This document shows, in pieces, positions 27,070-35,124 of a stretch of DNA of 64,000 bases. The DNA comes from Anaerolentibacter hominis (GTDB lineage: Bacteria > Bacillota > Clostridia > Lachnospirales > Lachnospiraceae): contig NZ_JAWDIX010000006.1 in NCBI RefSeq assembly GCF_032380675.1, positions 1-64,000 of the forward strand, read 5' to 3'. The stretch's first letter is position 1. Each line of letters begins with the position of its first letter. The position numbers and the translations under genes were made by a program. The notes beneath the pieces were generated by a model. It ran no database searches and was not told the origin of the DNA. It saw only the letters and a program-made list of their open reading frames with translations.

Positions 27070-27837
27070 TTAACATATACTCAAACCGCCGTCTATTACC
27101 AGATTATGACCATTGATCATCTGTGCGCCGTCGCTGGCCAGAAAGGCTGCGGCTGCCGCGATTTCATCCATCTCACCAAAACGGTGTACCGGCATCCGGA
27201 CAAGCCGTTTTTCCGCCCGTTCACCCTGCCAGTATTCCCTTGACATAGGAGTCATGACAACTGTGGGAGAGATAGCATTGGCGGTAATCCCGTACTGTCC
27301 CCATTCCAGGGCAAGTGTTCTGGTAACGGAAAGAAGTCCCGCCTTGCTGGCAGAGTAGGCCACATGATTTTCAACCGCGCTGATTCCGGCGTCGGAGGCG
27401 ATATTGATGATTCTGCCGCCGTTACCTGCTTTTATCATGTAATTGCCCACTTCCTGGGTGAGGAAAAAGGCGGAGACCAGATTGACATTCAGTACATTAT
27501 TAAACTCCTCTTCTCCAATTTCGGAGGCGGGCACTCCGGAACCGATTCCGGCGCTGTTGCACAGAATATCAATGTGACCGTATTCGACAGCGATATCCCC
27601 AATCACTTTTTTAACCGCGGCGCGATCCGTAATGTCCAGCTGTTTGCCGGCCACGTTTTCGCCGATCCCGGCAGCGATTTCCTGTACCTTGGGATTTCTG
27701 CCCAGGATAATCACTTTTGCACCGCGCCAGGCCATAACCTCGGCAATTGATTTTCCGATTCCGCTGGTTCCGCCGGTGATGACTGCCACTTTGCCGTCCA
27801 GTCTTAAATCGTAACTAAATTTTTTATATTCGCTCAT
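27070..27837 (-). CDS. SDR family oxidoreductase
   Basis: 255-aa classical SDR. Cofactor motif TGGTSGIG, then NSAGIGSG, catalytic Ser in IINIASDAGIS, and the YxxxK motif YSASK followed by AGLLSVTRTLALEWGQYGI. The C-terminal GHNLVIDGG is typical for 3-oxoacyl-ACP reductase-like or sugar/polyol dehydrogenases such as gluconate 5-dehydrogenase. The start has GGAAAGGAG upstream. Its position after the Liv-type operon on the opposite strand gives little functional hint. Confidence 0.92.
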   Translation of the reverse strand: MSEYKKFSYDLRLDGKVAVITGGTSGIGKSIAEVMAWRGAKVIILGRNPKVQEIAAGIGENVAGKQLDITDRAAVKKVIGDIAVEYGHIDILCNSAGIGSGVPASEIGEEEFNNVLNVNLVSAFFLTQEVGNYMIKAGNGGRIINIASDAGISAVENHVAYSASKAGLLSVTRTLALEWGQYGITANAISPTVVMTPMSREYWQGERAEKRLVRMPVHRFGEMDEIAAAAAFLASDGAQMINGHNLVIDGGLSIC

Positions 27838-28290
27838 ATTGGCTCCTTTCCTGCTTAGAGACTGACATAATTTGATATATCAAGCATATCATTTGAATCT
27901 TTTAAATTCAATACGGACAGCAAAAACGGCTATATTCCGCGGGAGTTGATTTCAGAAAATGGAAGAAAATGTTGATAAAAGTCGATATTCGTATATTTAT
28001 AATTTTATTTGGGTTATTCGGGATTATGACAACTGATTTTATAGATTTGGTTGACCAAAATTCTAATATTTATGCGTAAAAATCTATAATTAAACGCACT
28101 TGCGCGGACTGGCGGTGTTGCACTTAAATAGAGGATAGAGTATAATATCCAGTCAGTAGCTGATGATTATTAATCTGTGATTTAGATAGGTACAGAATGG
28201 GATTATGACAGAGAATAGTATAATAATCAGTTTTCGGCTGCTGGATCATATAAAACAAAAGATCCTACATTACGAAAGAGAGGGTGAGCT
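27838..28290. other. Intergenic region upstream of the 70-aa small protein
   Basis: About 450 AT-rich bases without a credible gene on either strand. The one clear element is a promoter at 28118-28146 that gives an untranslated leader of roughly 140 bases. No riboswitch signature was recognised. Confidence 0.4.
28118..28146 (+). promoter_or_regulatory. Sigma-A promoter of the 70-aa small protein
   Basis: TTGCAC (28118-28123), a 17-base spacer and TATAAT (28141-28146). Confidence 0.65.
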
Positions 28291-28503
28291 ATGATAACAG
28301 AATCAAAGATTTGTTTAAATGACTGGATTGGAATGTTAGATGAGAACGATAGAGATGATGCTTTAGTTTTGCTGGACTGGATCGCCAGGCAGCCAGATCC
28401 GAAGAGATTGCTGGATATTTTATTTTATGGAACAGATGAGGAGTATAATATAGCATTTGCGGACAGAAGCAATGTCTGCATGCAGAACGTTGTTTATAGT
28501 TAG
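28291..28503 (+). CDS. Small acidic hypothetical protein (70 aa)
   Basis: 70-residue acidic protein, with ATG preceded by GAGAGGGTGAG. The sequence reads as a small helical domain (DWIGMLDENDRDDALVLLDW, then RQPDPKRLLDILFYG) with a C-terminal NVVYS. No known family recognised. A good promoter, leader and a downstream terminator make it a complete transcription unit. It converges on the Cys-rich protein gene. Confidence 0.6.
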   Translation: MITESKICLNDWIGMLDENDRDDALVLLDWIARQPDPKRLLDILFYGTDEEYNIAFADRSNVCMQNVVYS

Positions 28504-28510
28504 ATATGTA

Positions 28511-28540
28511 CATCCGCCCGGTCAGGGCGGATGTTTTCGT
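28511..28540 (+). terminator. Terminator after the 70-aa gene
   Basis: The nine-bp stem CATCCGCCC/GGGCGGATG with a four- to five-base loop is followed by TTTTCGTT. Confidence 0.8.
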
Positions 28541-28552
28541 TAAAGAATCATC

Positions 28553-28568
28553 AGGTTCCGTAGAACCT
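28553..28568 (-). terminator. Weak terminator of the Cys-rich gene
   Basis: A six-bp hairpin (AGGTTC/GAACCT) 15 bases beyond the stop of the minus-strand Cys-rich gene. T-run is poor. Confidence 0.35.
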
Positions 28569-28583
28569 TATAAACGAAACACA

Positions 28584-28823
28584 CTAGTTGTTGCAGCCGC
28601 AGCCATTGTTGCAGCTATTGCAGCCACTGTTGCAGCCGCAGTCAGATGCTGTGTTGGAAGCGGAAGCGGAAGCACAGCCGGCAGCAAAACCTGCGTTGTA
28701 GCCACTTCTGTAGCCTGCTTTATAACCTGCGTTATAGCTTGCATTGTTATTGTTACAACCACAGCCATTATTGTTATTACCACAACCATTACAACCACAA
28801 TTACAACGGAAACATCCACACAT
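28584..28823 (-). CDS. Cys/Asn/Gly-rich small protein with YxxG repeats (spore-coat-like?)
   Basis: 79 aa. The ATG has a perfect AAGGAGG nine bases upstream. The N-terminal third is CxC/GCN-rich (MCGCFRCNCGCNGCG then poly-Asn). The middle has five successive Y/F-x-x-G units (YNAG, YKAG, YRSG, YNAG, FAAG). The tail returns to DCGCNSGCNSCNNGCGCNN. There is no leader or membrane segment. Low-complexity Cys/Gly/Asn proteins of this size in spore formers are often coat or exosporium proteins, and the upstream region has a sigma-K-like promoter (inference). It could also be a modified-peptide precursor or metal-binding protein. The opposite-strand ORF over it is a low-complexity shadow. Confidence 0.75.
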   Translation of the reverse strand: MCGCFRCNCGCNGCGNNNNGCGCNNNNASYNAGYKAGYRSGYNAGFAAGCASASASNTASDCGCNSGCNSCNNGCGCNN

Positions 28824-28955
28824 AATAATAACCTCCTTAAATAATTTATCCGGCCTGGCCGATTCGATTTGCTTTTATTTGAAGGGACCGTATGGCCTGA
28901 CAAATTGTTGATTCATGATAAGCAATTCGACTTGTCGGATTGTCTTATTTAATAC

Positions 28956-28984
28956 TATAGTATGTGGGCCGTCCAAAATGGTGT
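28956..28984 (-). promoter_or_regulatory. Candidate sigma-K-type promoter of the Cys-rich gene
   Basis: On the minus strand ACACC (28984-28980) is followed after 15 bases by CATACTATA (28964-28956), which fits the CATAnnnTA -10 and AC -35 elements known for sigma-K (mother-cell) promoters. It lies about 130 bases before the start codon. Short motifs like this can occur by chance. Confidence 0.35.
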
Positions 28985-29102
28985 GGGATTGTCTAAAGGG
29001 AAAATAAGGTAAAAATCAGGCTCAAAACGGGGAGAGTCAGGTATAAAAAAAGAAGATGCCGTAAAAAACAGCATCTTCGTAAAACCTGAATTCTTTATGG
29101 AT

Positions 29103-29315
29103 TTAGCGGATATGATTTACATAAACGCGCATTTCTTCCCTGGAACGAACATTTCTGGCCCCGTCCGCTACCGCTTTCTGCTGACCTTTATCCAGTTTGG
29201 AAAACCGGAGCAGAGCTTCCTGATTCTGTGCCAGTTCCATAGTGAAGCCAATAGGAAGATCATGTCTGCCGATAAAGGACCCATCGGAATAACTTCCGGA
29301 AAATTGATCTGCCAA
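29103..29315 (-). CDS. Small conserved-type protein, TTG start (70 aa)
   Basis: The best start is a TTG at 29315, nine bases after AAGGAGG; the first ATG (29387) lies upstream of that site and would add an Arg-rich, non-matching stretch. The product has LPIGFTMELAQNQEALLRF, then LDKGQQKAVADGA and SREEMRVYVNHI. I recall this pattern from small Clostridia proteins of unknown role; I cannot name a function. Predicted cytosolic and helical. Monocistronic. Confidence 0.65.
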   Translation of the reverse strand: MADQFSGSYSDGSFIGRHDLPIGFTMELAQNQEALLRFSKLDKGQQKAVADGARNVRSREEMRVYVNHIR

Positions 29316-29434
29316 ATTTCTATTCCTCCTTCTCCTGATGCATTTGGTAATTGGTACATACAATATGATGTCATTAGTCTTTGTCAAAGGTAGAATATTA
29401 TACAGAATGCAGTACGAAATATTTGTACAGGTTA

Positions 29435-30115
29435 TTATCTTGAGGGCATCTGAAAGTTCTGCAGGGCACGATTTAAATAGTCGTTAAACGGTTTCATTTT
29501 GGCAAAGATATCTGCCGCGTATTCTGCAAAGTCAGGGCCGGTCAGCCGGATGTCGGGGATCGGGCACTCCAGATACCAGCATTTCCATTTCAGATATTCC
29601 GCTTGGGGATGAGAAGGGTCGAAGCCTTGAGGTACCTTTTTCAAAGATGTGTTGCCCAGCGTAAACAGTTCGGTAAAGGCGGGAGCCGATATAATCTCTT
29701 CCCATTCCCGTCCATGCAGGGAAATGTAATCCCGTACCATAGCGGTTGCATCCTTAAACATGTCCGCAAACAGGCCGCCGCCCAGAAAAGACCGGTTACC
29801 GGGTTTCACCATAATATAGTAGCCAACCGGAACAGGCAGTTTTCCACAGGGCCCGATATGTGCCCGAAAAGCAGGATTATAGGGGGATTTATCATGGCTG
29901 AAGCGGGTATCCCGCATGAGCTTGAAGGTGAGCTCCTTCGGATCATACGGAGGGATGCTGCTGTCAAATTCCCGTATTTTGAAGATCAGCTGAAGTATAA
30001 GCTCTTCAAATTCCTGAGCTGCTGTTTTGCCATCCGCCTTGTTGGCGTGATACCATTCCCGGTTATTATTTTCTTCCAGGGCCGCCAGATAGGCCAGCAT
30101 GTTATCTTTATTCAC
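29435..30115 (-). CDS. DUF2461 (TIGR02453) family protein
   Basis: About 226 aa from a GTG at 30115, which overlaps the stop of the upstream sigma gene and has AAAGGAGG nine bases before it. DUF2461 features are NREWYHANKADGK, KELTFKLMRDTRFSHDKSPYNPAFRAHIG and GYYIMVKPGNRSFLGGGLF. The role of this family is not established. Translational coupling to an ECF sigma factor suggests shared regulation. An internal ATG at 30100 is an alternative start. Confidence 0.88.
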   Translation of the reverse strand: MNKDNMLAYLAALEENNNREWYHANKADGKTAAQEFEELILQLIFKIREFDSSIPPYDPKELTFKLMRDTRFSHDKSPYNPAFRAHIGPCGKLPVPVGYYIMVKPGNRSFLGGGLFADMFKDATAMVRDYISLHGREWEEIISAPAFTELFTLGNTSLKKVPQGFDPSHPQAEYLKWKCWYLECPIPDIRLTGPDFAEYAADIFAKMKPFNDYLNRALQNFQMPSR

Positions 30116-30974
30116 AGAGTGCGCCCTCCTTTCCCTGCAACAGTTCTGAAAAATTCTTTGACCGGATGAGATTCTGAATCCATGCCGTGACTCTGTCGGG
30201 GGATTCGTATGCACGAAAACCAGCAAAGATCTGGGACAGTCCGTCCAGTTCCTCCATAGTCCTTGTGTTTTCTACAATTGTATCATAGCTGCGCTCCTTC
30301 ATGGACAGGAATGCGGGGCTTGCCGGATCGATACGGTGGCTGGCGATGGCATAATTGACTCTGCGCTTACAGGAGCAGGAGCCAGTCCCGCTCAGTCCGC
30401 AGTATTCACCCAGGAAAGACGCCATTTTCTTTCTGGTACGGGACAGCTTCTGACGGTATGCCTCAGGAGTAAGATTCAGAATATCCGCGGCGATGCGGCT
30501 GTCAAGCCGAAACATGGTCCCCAGTATATAAATACACCGGCTCTCCGCGTCCAGGCATTGAAGCATCACATTGGTGCAGGAAAGCTTTAATTCCTGTTCC
30601 AGAAGGGCATGATCAACTCCGCCGGTCATATCCGGGACATCCTTTTCCCGGCCGGAGGCAATATCTTCCCCATAGGCTTCAAAGCTGAGCGGATATTTGG
30701 AAAACATTCCCTTGCGGTAATTCTTTAAATGATTTACGGCTATCCGGAATACCCAGGTGGACAGCCTGCTCTCTCCGCGGAACGAAGACAGGCGGGTCAT
30801 TACTTTAATTAAGATTTCCTGTGTCGCATCCTCCGCATCCGGTATCATCCCAAGCATCCGCAGAGACAGATTAAATACCATGTCCTGCACACTGACTAAC
30901 AGTGTTTCAAGCGCTTCCTGATTGCCGGAGACGGCTTTTTCAATTAATTGTTCCTCGTGGTTTACATTACCCAT
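30108..30974 (-). CDS. ECF-type RNA polymerase sigma factor with C-terminal extension
   Basis: 288 aa. Sigma region 2 is seen as DMVFNLSLRMLGMIPDAEDATQEILIKV with the WVFRIAVNHL segment, and region 4 as a helix-turn-helix around DSRIAADILNLTPEAYRQKLSRTRKKM. Typical ECF factors stop at about 170-200 aa. This one adds ~110 residues beginning with a Cys cluster (EYCG...SCSCKRR), then a helical domain. The extension may bind metal or act as a built-in regulator (inference). It starts with a GGAAAGG site and shares a transcript with DUF2461. Confidence 0.88.
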   Translation of the reverse strand: MGNVNHEEQLIEKAVSGNQEALETLLVSVQDMVFNLSLRMLGMIPDAEDATQEILIKVMTRLSSFRGESRLSTWVFRIAVNHLKNYRKGMFSKYPLSFEAYGEDIASGREKDVPDMTGGVDHALLEQELKLSCTNVMLQCLDAESRCIYILGTMFRLDSRIAADILNLTPEAYRQKLSRTRKKMASFLGEYCGLSGTGSCSCKRRVNYAIASHRIDPASPAFLSMKERSYDTIVENTRTMEELDGLSQIFAGFRAYESPDRVTAWIQNLIRSKNFSELLQGKEGALCE

Positions 30975-31344
30975 TTCTTTTTCCTTTCCTGTTAACAGTC
31001 ATTTTACAGCAGACAGTTCGAAGCGCGAAATCCTGGCTGGTTTTTTGCACACCTGCATTCTCTTTTCAGACTGCCTTTACTTAATTAGACAAGAAAATAA
31101 TGGCCGTGTGACAGTTTCAGATAAAAAAGACAGATCTTTTTCATTAGAAATACTTTCAATGTATTTACTATACCGTAACCGATCGTATTTTGGCACCCCA
31201 AACCTCCTGGAAAACGGTTCTATTATGGCTGCAGACCGGATAACTTTGTTATAGACAGTTACATGTTTTTCTGGTGATCAGGCAATTACTATGCTATAGA
31301 ATTCACTTTGACGGACTTGTTCCCTTTTTGGAATGGAGGAAATT
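30975..31344. other. Intergenic region, ECF sigma / flavoprotein
   Basis: 370 bases, AT-rich in the middle, between divergent genes. The only coding candidate is the 39-aa minus-strand ORF listed separately. No clear terminator or riboswitch seen. Confidence 0.4.
31077..31196 (-). CDS. Possible 39-aa small ORF upstream of the ECF sigma gene
   Basis: GTG at 31196 with a perfect AGGAGG six bases upstream, 39 codons to TAA. The product (MPKYDRLRYSKYIES...) is basic and has no recognised family. Low GC compared with neighbours. It could be a leader peptide or chance. Confidence 0.3.
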   Translation of the reverse strand: MPKYDRLRYSKYIESISNEKDLSFLSETVTRPLFSCLIK

Positions 31345-32616
31345 ATGAAAATTGTGGTTGTAGGCGGAGGCTGGGCAGGCTGCGCTGCCGCATATGAAGC
31401 GGCTAAGTGCGGTGCCGAGGTAATGCTTCTGGAAAGAACAGATATGCTTTTGGGGACCGGGCTTGTGGGCGGTATTATGAGAAATAACGGCCGGTTTACC
31501 GCGGCAGAGGAAATGATTGCAATGGGGGGCGGGGAACTGTTTCGGGTTATAGACTCCAACTGCAGACATAAAAATATTTCTTTTCCGGGACATGAACATG
31601 CCTCTCTTTATGACATCGGTAAAATGCCGGCGCTTATCCAGGAACTGCTGCAAAGTATTGGTGTAAAAATCCTCTATCAGGCGAGAGTGGTTAAGGCCGT
31701 GATCGAACAGCAGAGAATCGTGCGGGTGGAAACATCCTCCGGGGATTCGGCGGAGGGAGATATTTTTATTGATACAACCGGCAGCGCCGGACCGATTAAC
31801 AATTGTGCCAGATATGGCAACGGGTGCGCTATGTGTATCCTGCGCTGCCCAAGCTTCGGAGGCAGAGTGAGCCTGACCGGACTGGCGGGTATACCGGAAA
31901 AGACCGGGGTGAAAGAAGATGGAACGATCGGGGCCATGAGCGGTTCCTGCAAATTATATAAGGATTCACTTGCGCCCGAACTGGTGGAAGAACTGAATAC
32001 CAGCGGAGTTGTGATCCGCAGGATACCGGACCATCTGAGAGAGGACCATTTGGATCAGAAGGCATGCCAGCAATATGCCAGAAAGGAATTCGCGGACAAT
32101 ATTATTCTGCTGGATACCGGCCACGCCAAATTAATGACCCCATATTTTCCATTAAGCAAGCTTCAGCAGATTCCCGGGTTTGCGTATGCCAGATACGAAG
32201 ATCCCTATGCGGGGGGCAAGGGGAACTCCATGCGCTTTATGGCTATGGCCCCCAGAGATGACGGCCTGAAAGTAAAAGGACTGGAAAACCTGTTCTGCGC
32301 AGGAGAAAAAGCAGGACTGCTGGTAGGTCACACGGAAGCAATTGTAACCGGGGTACTGGCAGGAAAAAATAGTGTCAGGGACGCGGCCGGTAAAGAGCCC
32401 CTTGTGTTATCCAGAAAAACTGCGATAGGAGAGGCAATTGCTTATGTCAGAGAGCAGATGGAGACCGACGAGGGCCTCAGCAGGAAATATACATTCTCGG
32501 GCTCTGTATTTTTTGAAAGAATGAAAGAACTGGGCCTGTATGAGACAGATGTAGAAAAAATTGGCGAGACAGTACACCTGGCCGGCCTGACCGGTATTTT
32601 TGAGGCAGAGCTGTAA
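31345..32616 (+). CDS. FAD-dependent oxidoreductase (GidA/BaiN-like fold)
   Basis: 423 aa. The N-terminal dinucleotide-binding motif is VVVGGGWAGCAAAYEAAKCG, followed by ERTDMLLGTGLVGGIM. A Cys-rich stretch (CARYGNGCAMCILRCPSFGG) follows, and the FAD motif LFCAGEKAGLLVGHTEAIVTG closes the domain. The layout resembles the FAD_oxidored and GidA-like families. Cys pairs could coordinate a cluster or form a redox disulfide. The start at 31345 has GGAGG; the upstream 31333 ATG overlaps that site. Substrate unknown. Confidence 0.82.
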   Translation: MKIVVVGGGWAGCAAAYEAAKCGAEVMLLERTDMLLGTGLVGGIMRNNGRFTAAEEMIAMGGGELFRVIDSNCRHKNISFPGHEHASLYDIGKMPALIQELLQSIGVKILYQARVVKAVIEQQRIVRVETSSGDSAEGDIFIDTTGSAGPINNCARYGNGCAMCILRCPSFGGRVSLTGLAGIPEKTGVKEDGTIGAMSGSCKLYKDSLAPELVEELNTSGVVIRRIPDHLREDHLDQKACQQYARKEFADNIILLDTGHAKLMTPYFPLSKLQQIPGFAYARYEDPYAGGKGNSMRFMAMAPRDDGLKVKGLENLFCAGEKAGLLVGHTEAIVTGVLAGKNSVRDAAGKEPLVLSRKTAIGEAIAYVREQMETDEGLSRKYTFSGSVFFERMKELGLYETDVEKIGETVHLAGLTGIFEAEL

Positions 32617-32623
32617 CTGCTGC

Positions 32624-33010
32624 TTATAAAATATCCTGAAGCGCATCAATAATCTGCTGATCCGCCGGAAGCCAGTTCAGGCCGGAAAGCTCATCTTTGC
32701 CTGCCCATTTGGCGCTGCAGTGCTCTTTTAAGAGGGGGACACCTTCCCCCAGGGTACAGAGATAGCAGTGTAGGATTAGGTGAAAATCCGGATAATCGTA
32801 GTGGACGGTAAGAAAATAACGGTCTATCACAACCTTGATTTCCAGTTCCTCCCACAGCTCCCTGCCGAGTGCTTCTTCGGGTGTTTCACCCGGTTCAAGC
32901 TTCCCTCCGGGAAATTCCCACATGTGGATAAATGTACCGTAACCGCGCTGTGCGGCGTAGACACGGCTGCCATCCTTTATTATGGCAGCAGCAACTTCAA
33001 TGGTTTTCAT
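32624..33010 (-). CDS. Nudix hydrolase, MutT/NTP pyrophosphohydrolase type
   Basis: 128 aa. Complete Nudix box: GGKLEPGETPEEALGRELWEEL. The N-terminal EVAAAIIKDG and YAAQRGYG...WEFPGG are typical of 8-oxo-dGTP diphosphatases (MutT/NudG class). It likely hydrolyses oxidised or unusual nucleoside triphosphates in the cytosol. It converges with the flavoprotein gene; their stops are eight bases apart. Confidence 0.9.
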   Translation of the reverse strand: MKTIEVAAAIIKDGSRVYAAQRGYGTFIHMWEFPGGKLEPGETPEEALGRELWEELEIKVVIDRYFLTVHYDYPDFHLILHCYLCTLGEGVPLLKEHCSAKWAGKDELSGLNWLPADQQIIDALQDIL

Positions 33011-33172
33011 CCGGTAACTGCTCCTTTCACAATACCGCTGCCTGCCAGGGATATACGACTCCCGGCGGGCGGCGGTAATTACGTTTTAACCGCATTTGCT
33101 GTCTATGCTACCATATAAAAAGCAAACTGTAAAATATCGGTTATTCGGGAGGATAAAATCAGGTTTATTTTC

Positions 33173-33201
33173 TTGACAAACATTGGCATATGTGGTATAA
33201 A
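33173..33201 (+). promoter_or_regulatory. Promoter of tRNA-Pro
   Basis: TTGACA (33173-33178), a 17-base spacer and TATAAA (33196-33201), about 55 bases before the tRNA. Confidence 0.75.
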
Positions 33202-33255
33202 TAATAGGCAGCTAATCAGGGTTGGGGGATTTTTGGCTGTTCAATTTTATATAAC

Positions 33256-33328
33256 GAAGCGTGGCTCAGCTTGGTAGAGCGCTGCGTTCGGGACGCAGAG
33301 GTCGCAGGTTCAAATCCTGTCGCTTCGA
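33256..33328 (+). tRNA. tRNA-Pro (anticodon CGG)
   Basis: The acceptor stem CGAAGCG pairs with CGCTTCG, discriminator A. The anticodon stem CTGCG/CGCAG holds TTCGGGA, anticodon CGG. T-arm GGTTCAAATCC. Stand-alone gene with its own promoter and terminator. Confidence 0.96.
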
Positions 33329-33350
33329 TTCTGGGAATGAAAAGGGAATG

Positions 33351-33384
33351 GGTATACTGCTATGCAGTATACCTATTTTTTTTC
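33351..33384 (+). terminator. Terminator of tRNA-Pro
   Basis: The ten-bp stem GGTATACTGC/GCAGTATACC with a three-base loop is followed by a nine-T run. Confidence 0.88.
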
Positions 33385-33457
33385 ATAGCAGGTGTTCCTG
33401 TGAAACAGGACTTCCCTCAGCATAATATGGCATAAGCAGAAACAGGTGAAGTAAGAA

Positions 33458-34570
33458 ATGTATGAAATATTAAACAGCCCGATAGAGATAGGGAACGTGC
33501 GGCTGAAAAACAGATTGGTTTTTGCGCCTACAACGATGGGGCTTCGGGAGGAAGAATACTTATGTAAACTTGCGGAGATAGCGGAAGGAGGGGCTGCCCT
33601 GATCATTATCGGTGATGTGCCGGTTCTGGGAAAAGGCTATCATTCGCTGCGCAGGAAGAAGGGAATGGATTATTATAAAGGGATAACAAACTGTATCCAC
33701 TCCCGCGGGGCTCTGGCTGCCGCGCAGCTCTATGTGTCCGACGCCCGGTTATCCTCCATGATAAAATATGTGCCGGGGATGCTTGCCGGAAAGATTACAG
33801 AAGATGACCTGCGAAGGAAAATGAATGAATCCATATCCGGATATATTACAGGGATGGATATACAGGATGTGAGAACGATAACGGACAGCTTTGGAGAGGG
33901 CGCGGTTTTGGCGGTAGAAGCTGGATTTGACATCATCCAGGTGCATGGCGACCGGATGTGCGGCAGCTTCAGTTCGGACCTTTATAATCTGCGGCAGGAC
34001 TGCTATGGAGTGACTTCGGAGAACAGGGCCCGATTTGCATGCGATGCGGTCCGGGCGGTGAAACGGGCTGCGCCGGATATCCCCATAGATTTCAAGCTTG
34101 TGGTCCGGCAGGAAAATCCGCACTATGGGAATGCGGGTGTGCTGAGGGAAGAGCTGGGGACTTTTATTCCTCTCCTGGAGGAAGCGGGTGCGGATAGTTT
34201 TCATATCACTTTGGCGGATCATTCTAAGCTGAGTGACTCAATACCGCCTGTGGGACATCCATATTTTAATCAGGAGGGATGCTTCCTGCCGTTCTGCGAA
34301 GAAGCCGGGAAGTTTACTAATCTGCCCTTATGCGGCGTTGGGAAGCTGGCTTCCCCTGGTTTTATTGAGGAAAAGCTGAAAGAGGGGACGATACAGCTGG
34401 CAGCGATGAGCCGGCAGCTGATTGCCGATCCAGACTGGCTGAAAAAGGTGAATTCCGGGGCCGAAGATGAAATTGTATCCTGTAACAGATGTAATGTGGG
34501 CTGTCTTCTGGGACTGCAGCAGCATAAAGGGGTGCACTGTGTCCGGAGAGCGGCTGATAAGGATAAATAG
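33458..34570 (+). CDS. bilR: OYE-like flavin/iron-sulfur reductase, probable bilirubin reductase BilR
   Basis: 370 aa. It is the FMN barrel of the old yellow enzyme/2,4-dienoyl-CoA reductase family (LNSPIEIGNVRLKNRLVFAPTTMG start) and keeps the C-terminal [4Fe-4S] Cys set: Cys342, Cys345, Cys349 and Cys361 (CX2CX3CX11C). It lacks the downstream FAD/NADH domains. At residues 163-166 it has HGDR where many family members have HGAH. From memory, BilR of gut Firmicutes, which reduces bilirubin to urobilinogen, has a conserved HGDR with Asp166/Arg167. The next gene encodes a flavodoxin-like protein like BilS. Another OYE-type enoate reductase remains possible. Confidence 0.72.
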   Translation: MYEILNSPIEIGNVRLKNRLVFAPTTMGLREEEYLCKLAEIAEGGAALIIIGDVPVLGKGYHSLRRKKGMDYYKGITNCIHSRGALAAAQLYVSDARLSSMIKYVPGMLAGKITEDDLRRKMNESISGYITGMDIQDVRTITDSFGEGAVLAVEAGFDIIQVHGDRMCGSFSSDLYNLRQDCYGVTSENRARFACDAVRAVKRAAPDIPIDFKLVVRQENPHYGNAGVLREELGTFIPLLEEAGADSFHITLADHSKLSDSIPPVGHPYFNQEGCFLPFCEEAGKFTNLPLCGVGKLASPGFIEEKLKEGTIQLAAMSRQLIADPDWLKKVNSGAEDEIVSCNRCNVGCLLGLQQHKGVHCVRRAADKDK

Positions 34571-34579
34571 AAAGGAAGC

Positions 34580-35095
34580 GTGAACGGTATGAAATACGCG
34601 GTGGTATTTAGCAGCAGAACAGGAAATACAAAACAGGTTGCCGAGGCAATCAGGGACAGCAGGCCCGGAAGCTGTGTTTATTTCGGCGGGCCGGAGGGCT
34701 TTACTATAGGGGAGGCAGAGATTATTTTTGCCGGGTCATGGATTGACAAAGGTAATTTTACGGATGAAATGGTTTCCTTCCTTAAGGGGCTTCACGGCAC
34801 GCGCACCGCTGTTTTTGCCACGGCTGGCTTTGGCTGTGATGAGGCATATTTTGACCGCCTGGCTCTGAATATCCGCACAGCGCTGAGTGAGGACAATACT
34901 TATCTGGGCAGCTTTATGTGCCAGGGCAGGATGCCGGAGTCAGTTAGATCCAGATATTTACAAATGCAGAAGGAGCATCCGGGGGATAAAAAAGTCGGGA
35001 TGCTGCTGAATAATTTCGAGATGGCAGGCGCTCATCCGGACCAGGAGGATCTGAAACACGCGGCTGCCTTTGCGGAGGAACGGATCGGCGAGTAG
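34580..35095 (+). CDS. bilS: Flavodoxin-like protein, probable BilS
   Basis: About 171 aa. The N-terminal FMN-phosphate loop reads VVFSSRTGNTKQVAEAI, the flavodoxin signature. The core continues with IFAGSWIDKGN and TAVFATAGFGCDEAYF. It starts nine bases after the OYE-like gene, so the two are one operon. In the BilR system the flavodoxin partner BilS is thought to help electron supply (recalled; exact role uncertain). Could also be a general flavodoxin serving the adjacent reductase. An ATG at 34589 (MKYAVVFSS) is an alternative start and gives 168 aa. Confidence 0.7.
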   Translation: MNGMKYAVVFSSRTGNTKQVAEAIRDSRPGSCVYFGGPEGFTIGEAEIIFAGSWIDKGNFTDEMVSFLKGLHGTRTAVFATAGFGCDEAYFDRLALNIRTALSEDNTYLGSFMCQGRMPESVRSRYLQMQKEHPGDKKVGMLLNNFEMAGAHPDQEDLKHAAAFAEERIGE

Positions 35096-35124
35096 CAAGA
35101 TGACGGGGAGGAGAATACGTTAAT

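Noticed and set aside
28506..28903. Plus- and minus-strand Ala/Val/Thr-rich ORFs over the Cys-rich gene
   Set aside because: Low-complexity translations of the same repetitive DNA in other frames. Only the minus frame at 28584-28823 has AAGGAGG at the right distance.
29168..29374. 68-codon minus-strand ORF overlapping the small TTG-start gene
   Set aside because: Other reading frame. The TTG frame has AAGGAGG at nine bases and the LPIGF...AQNQEA pattern.
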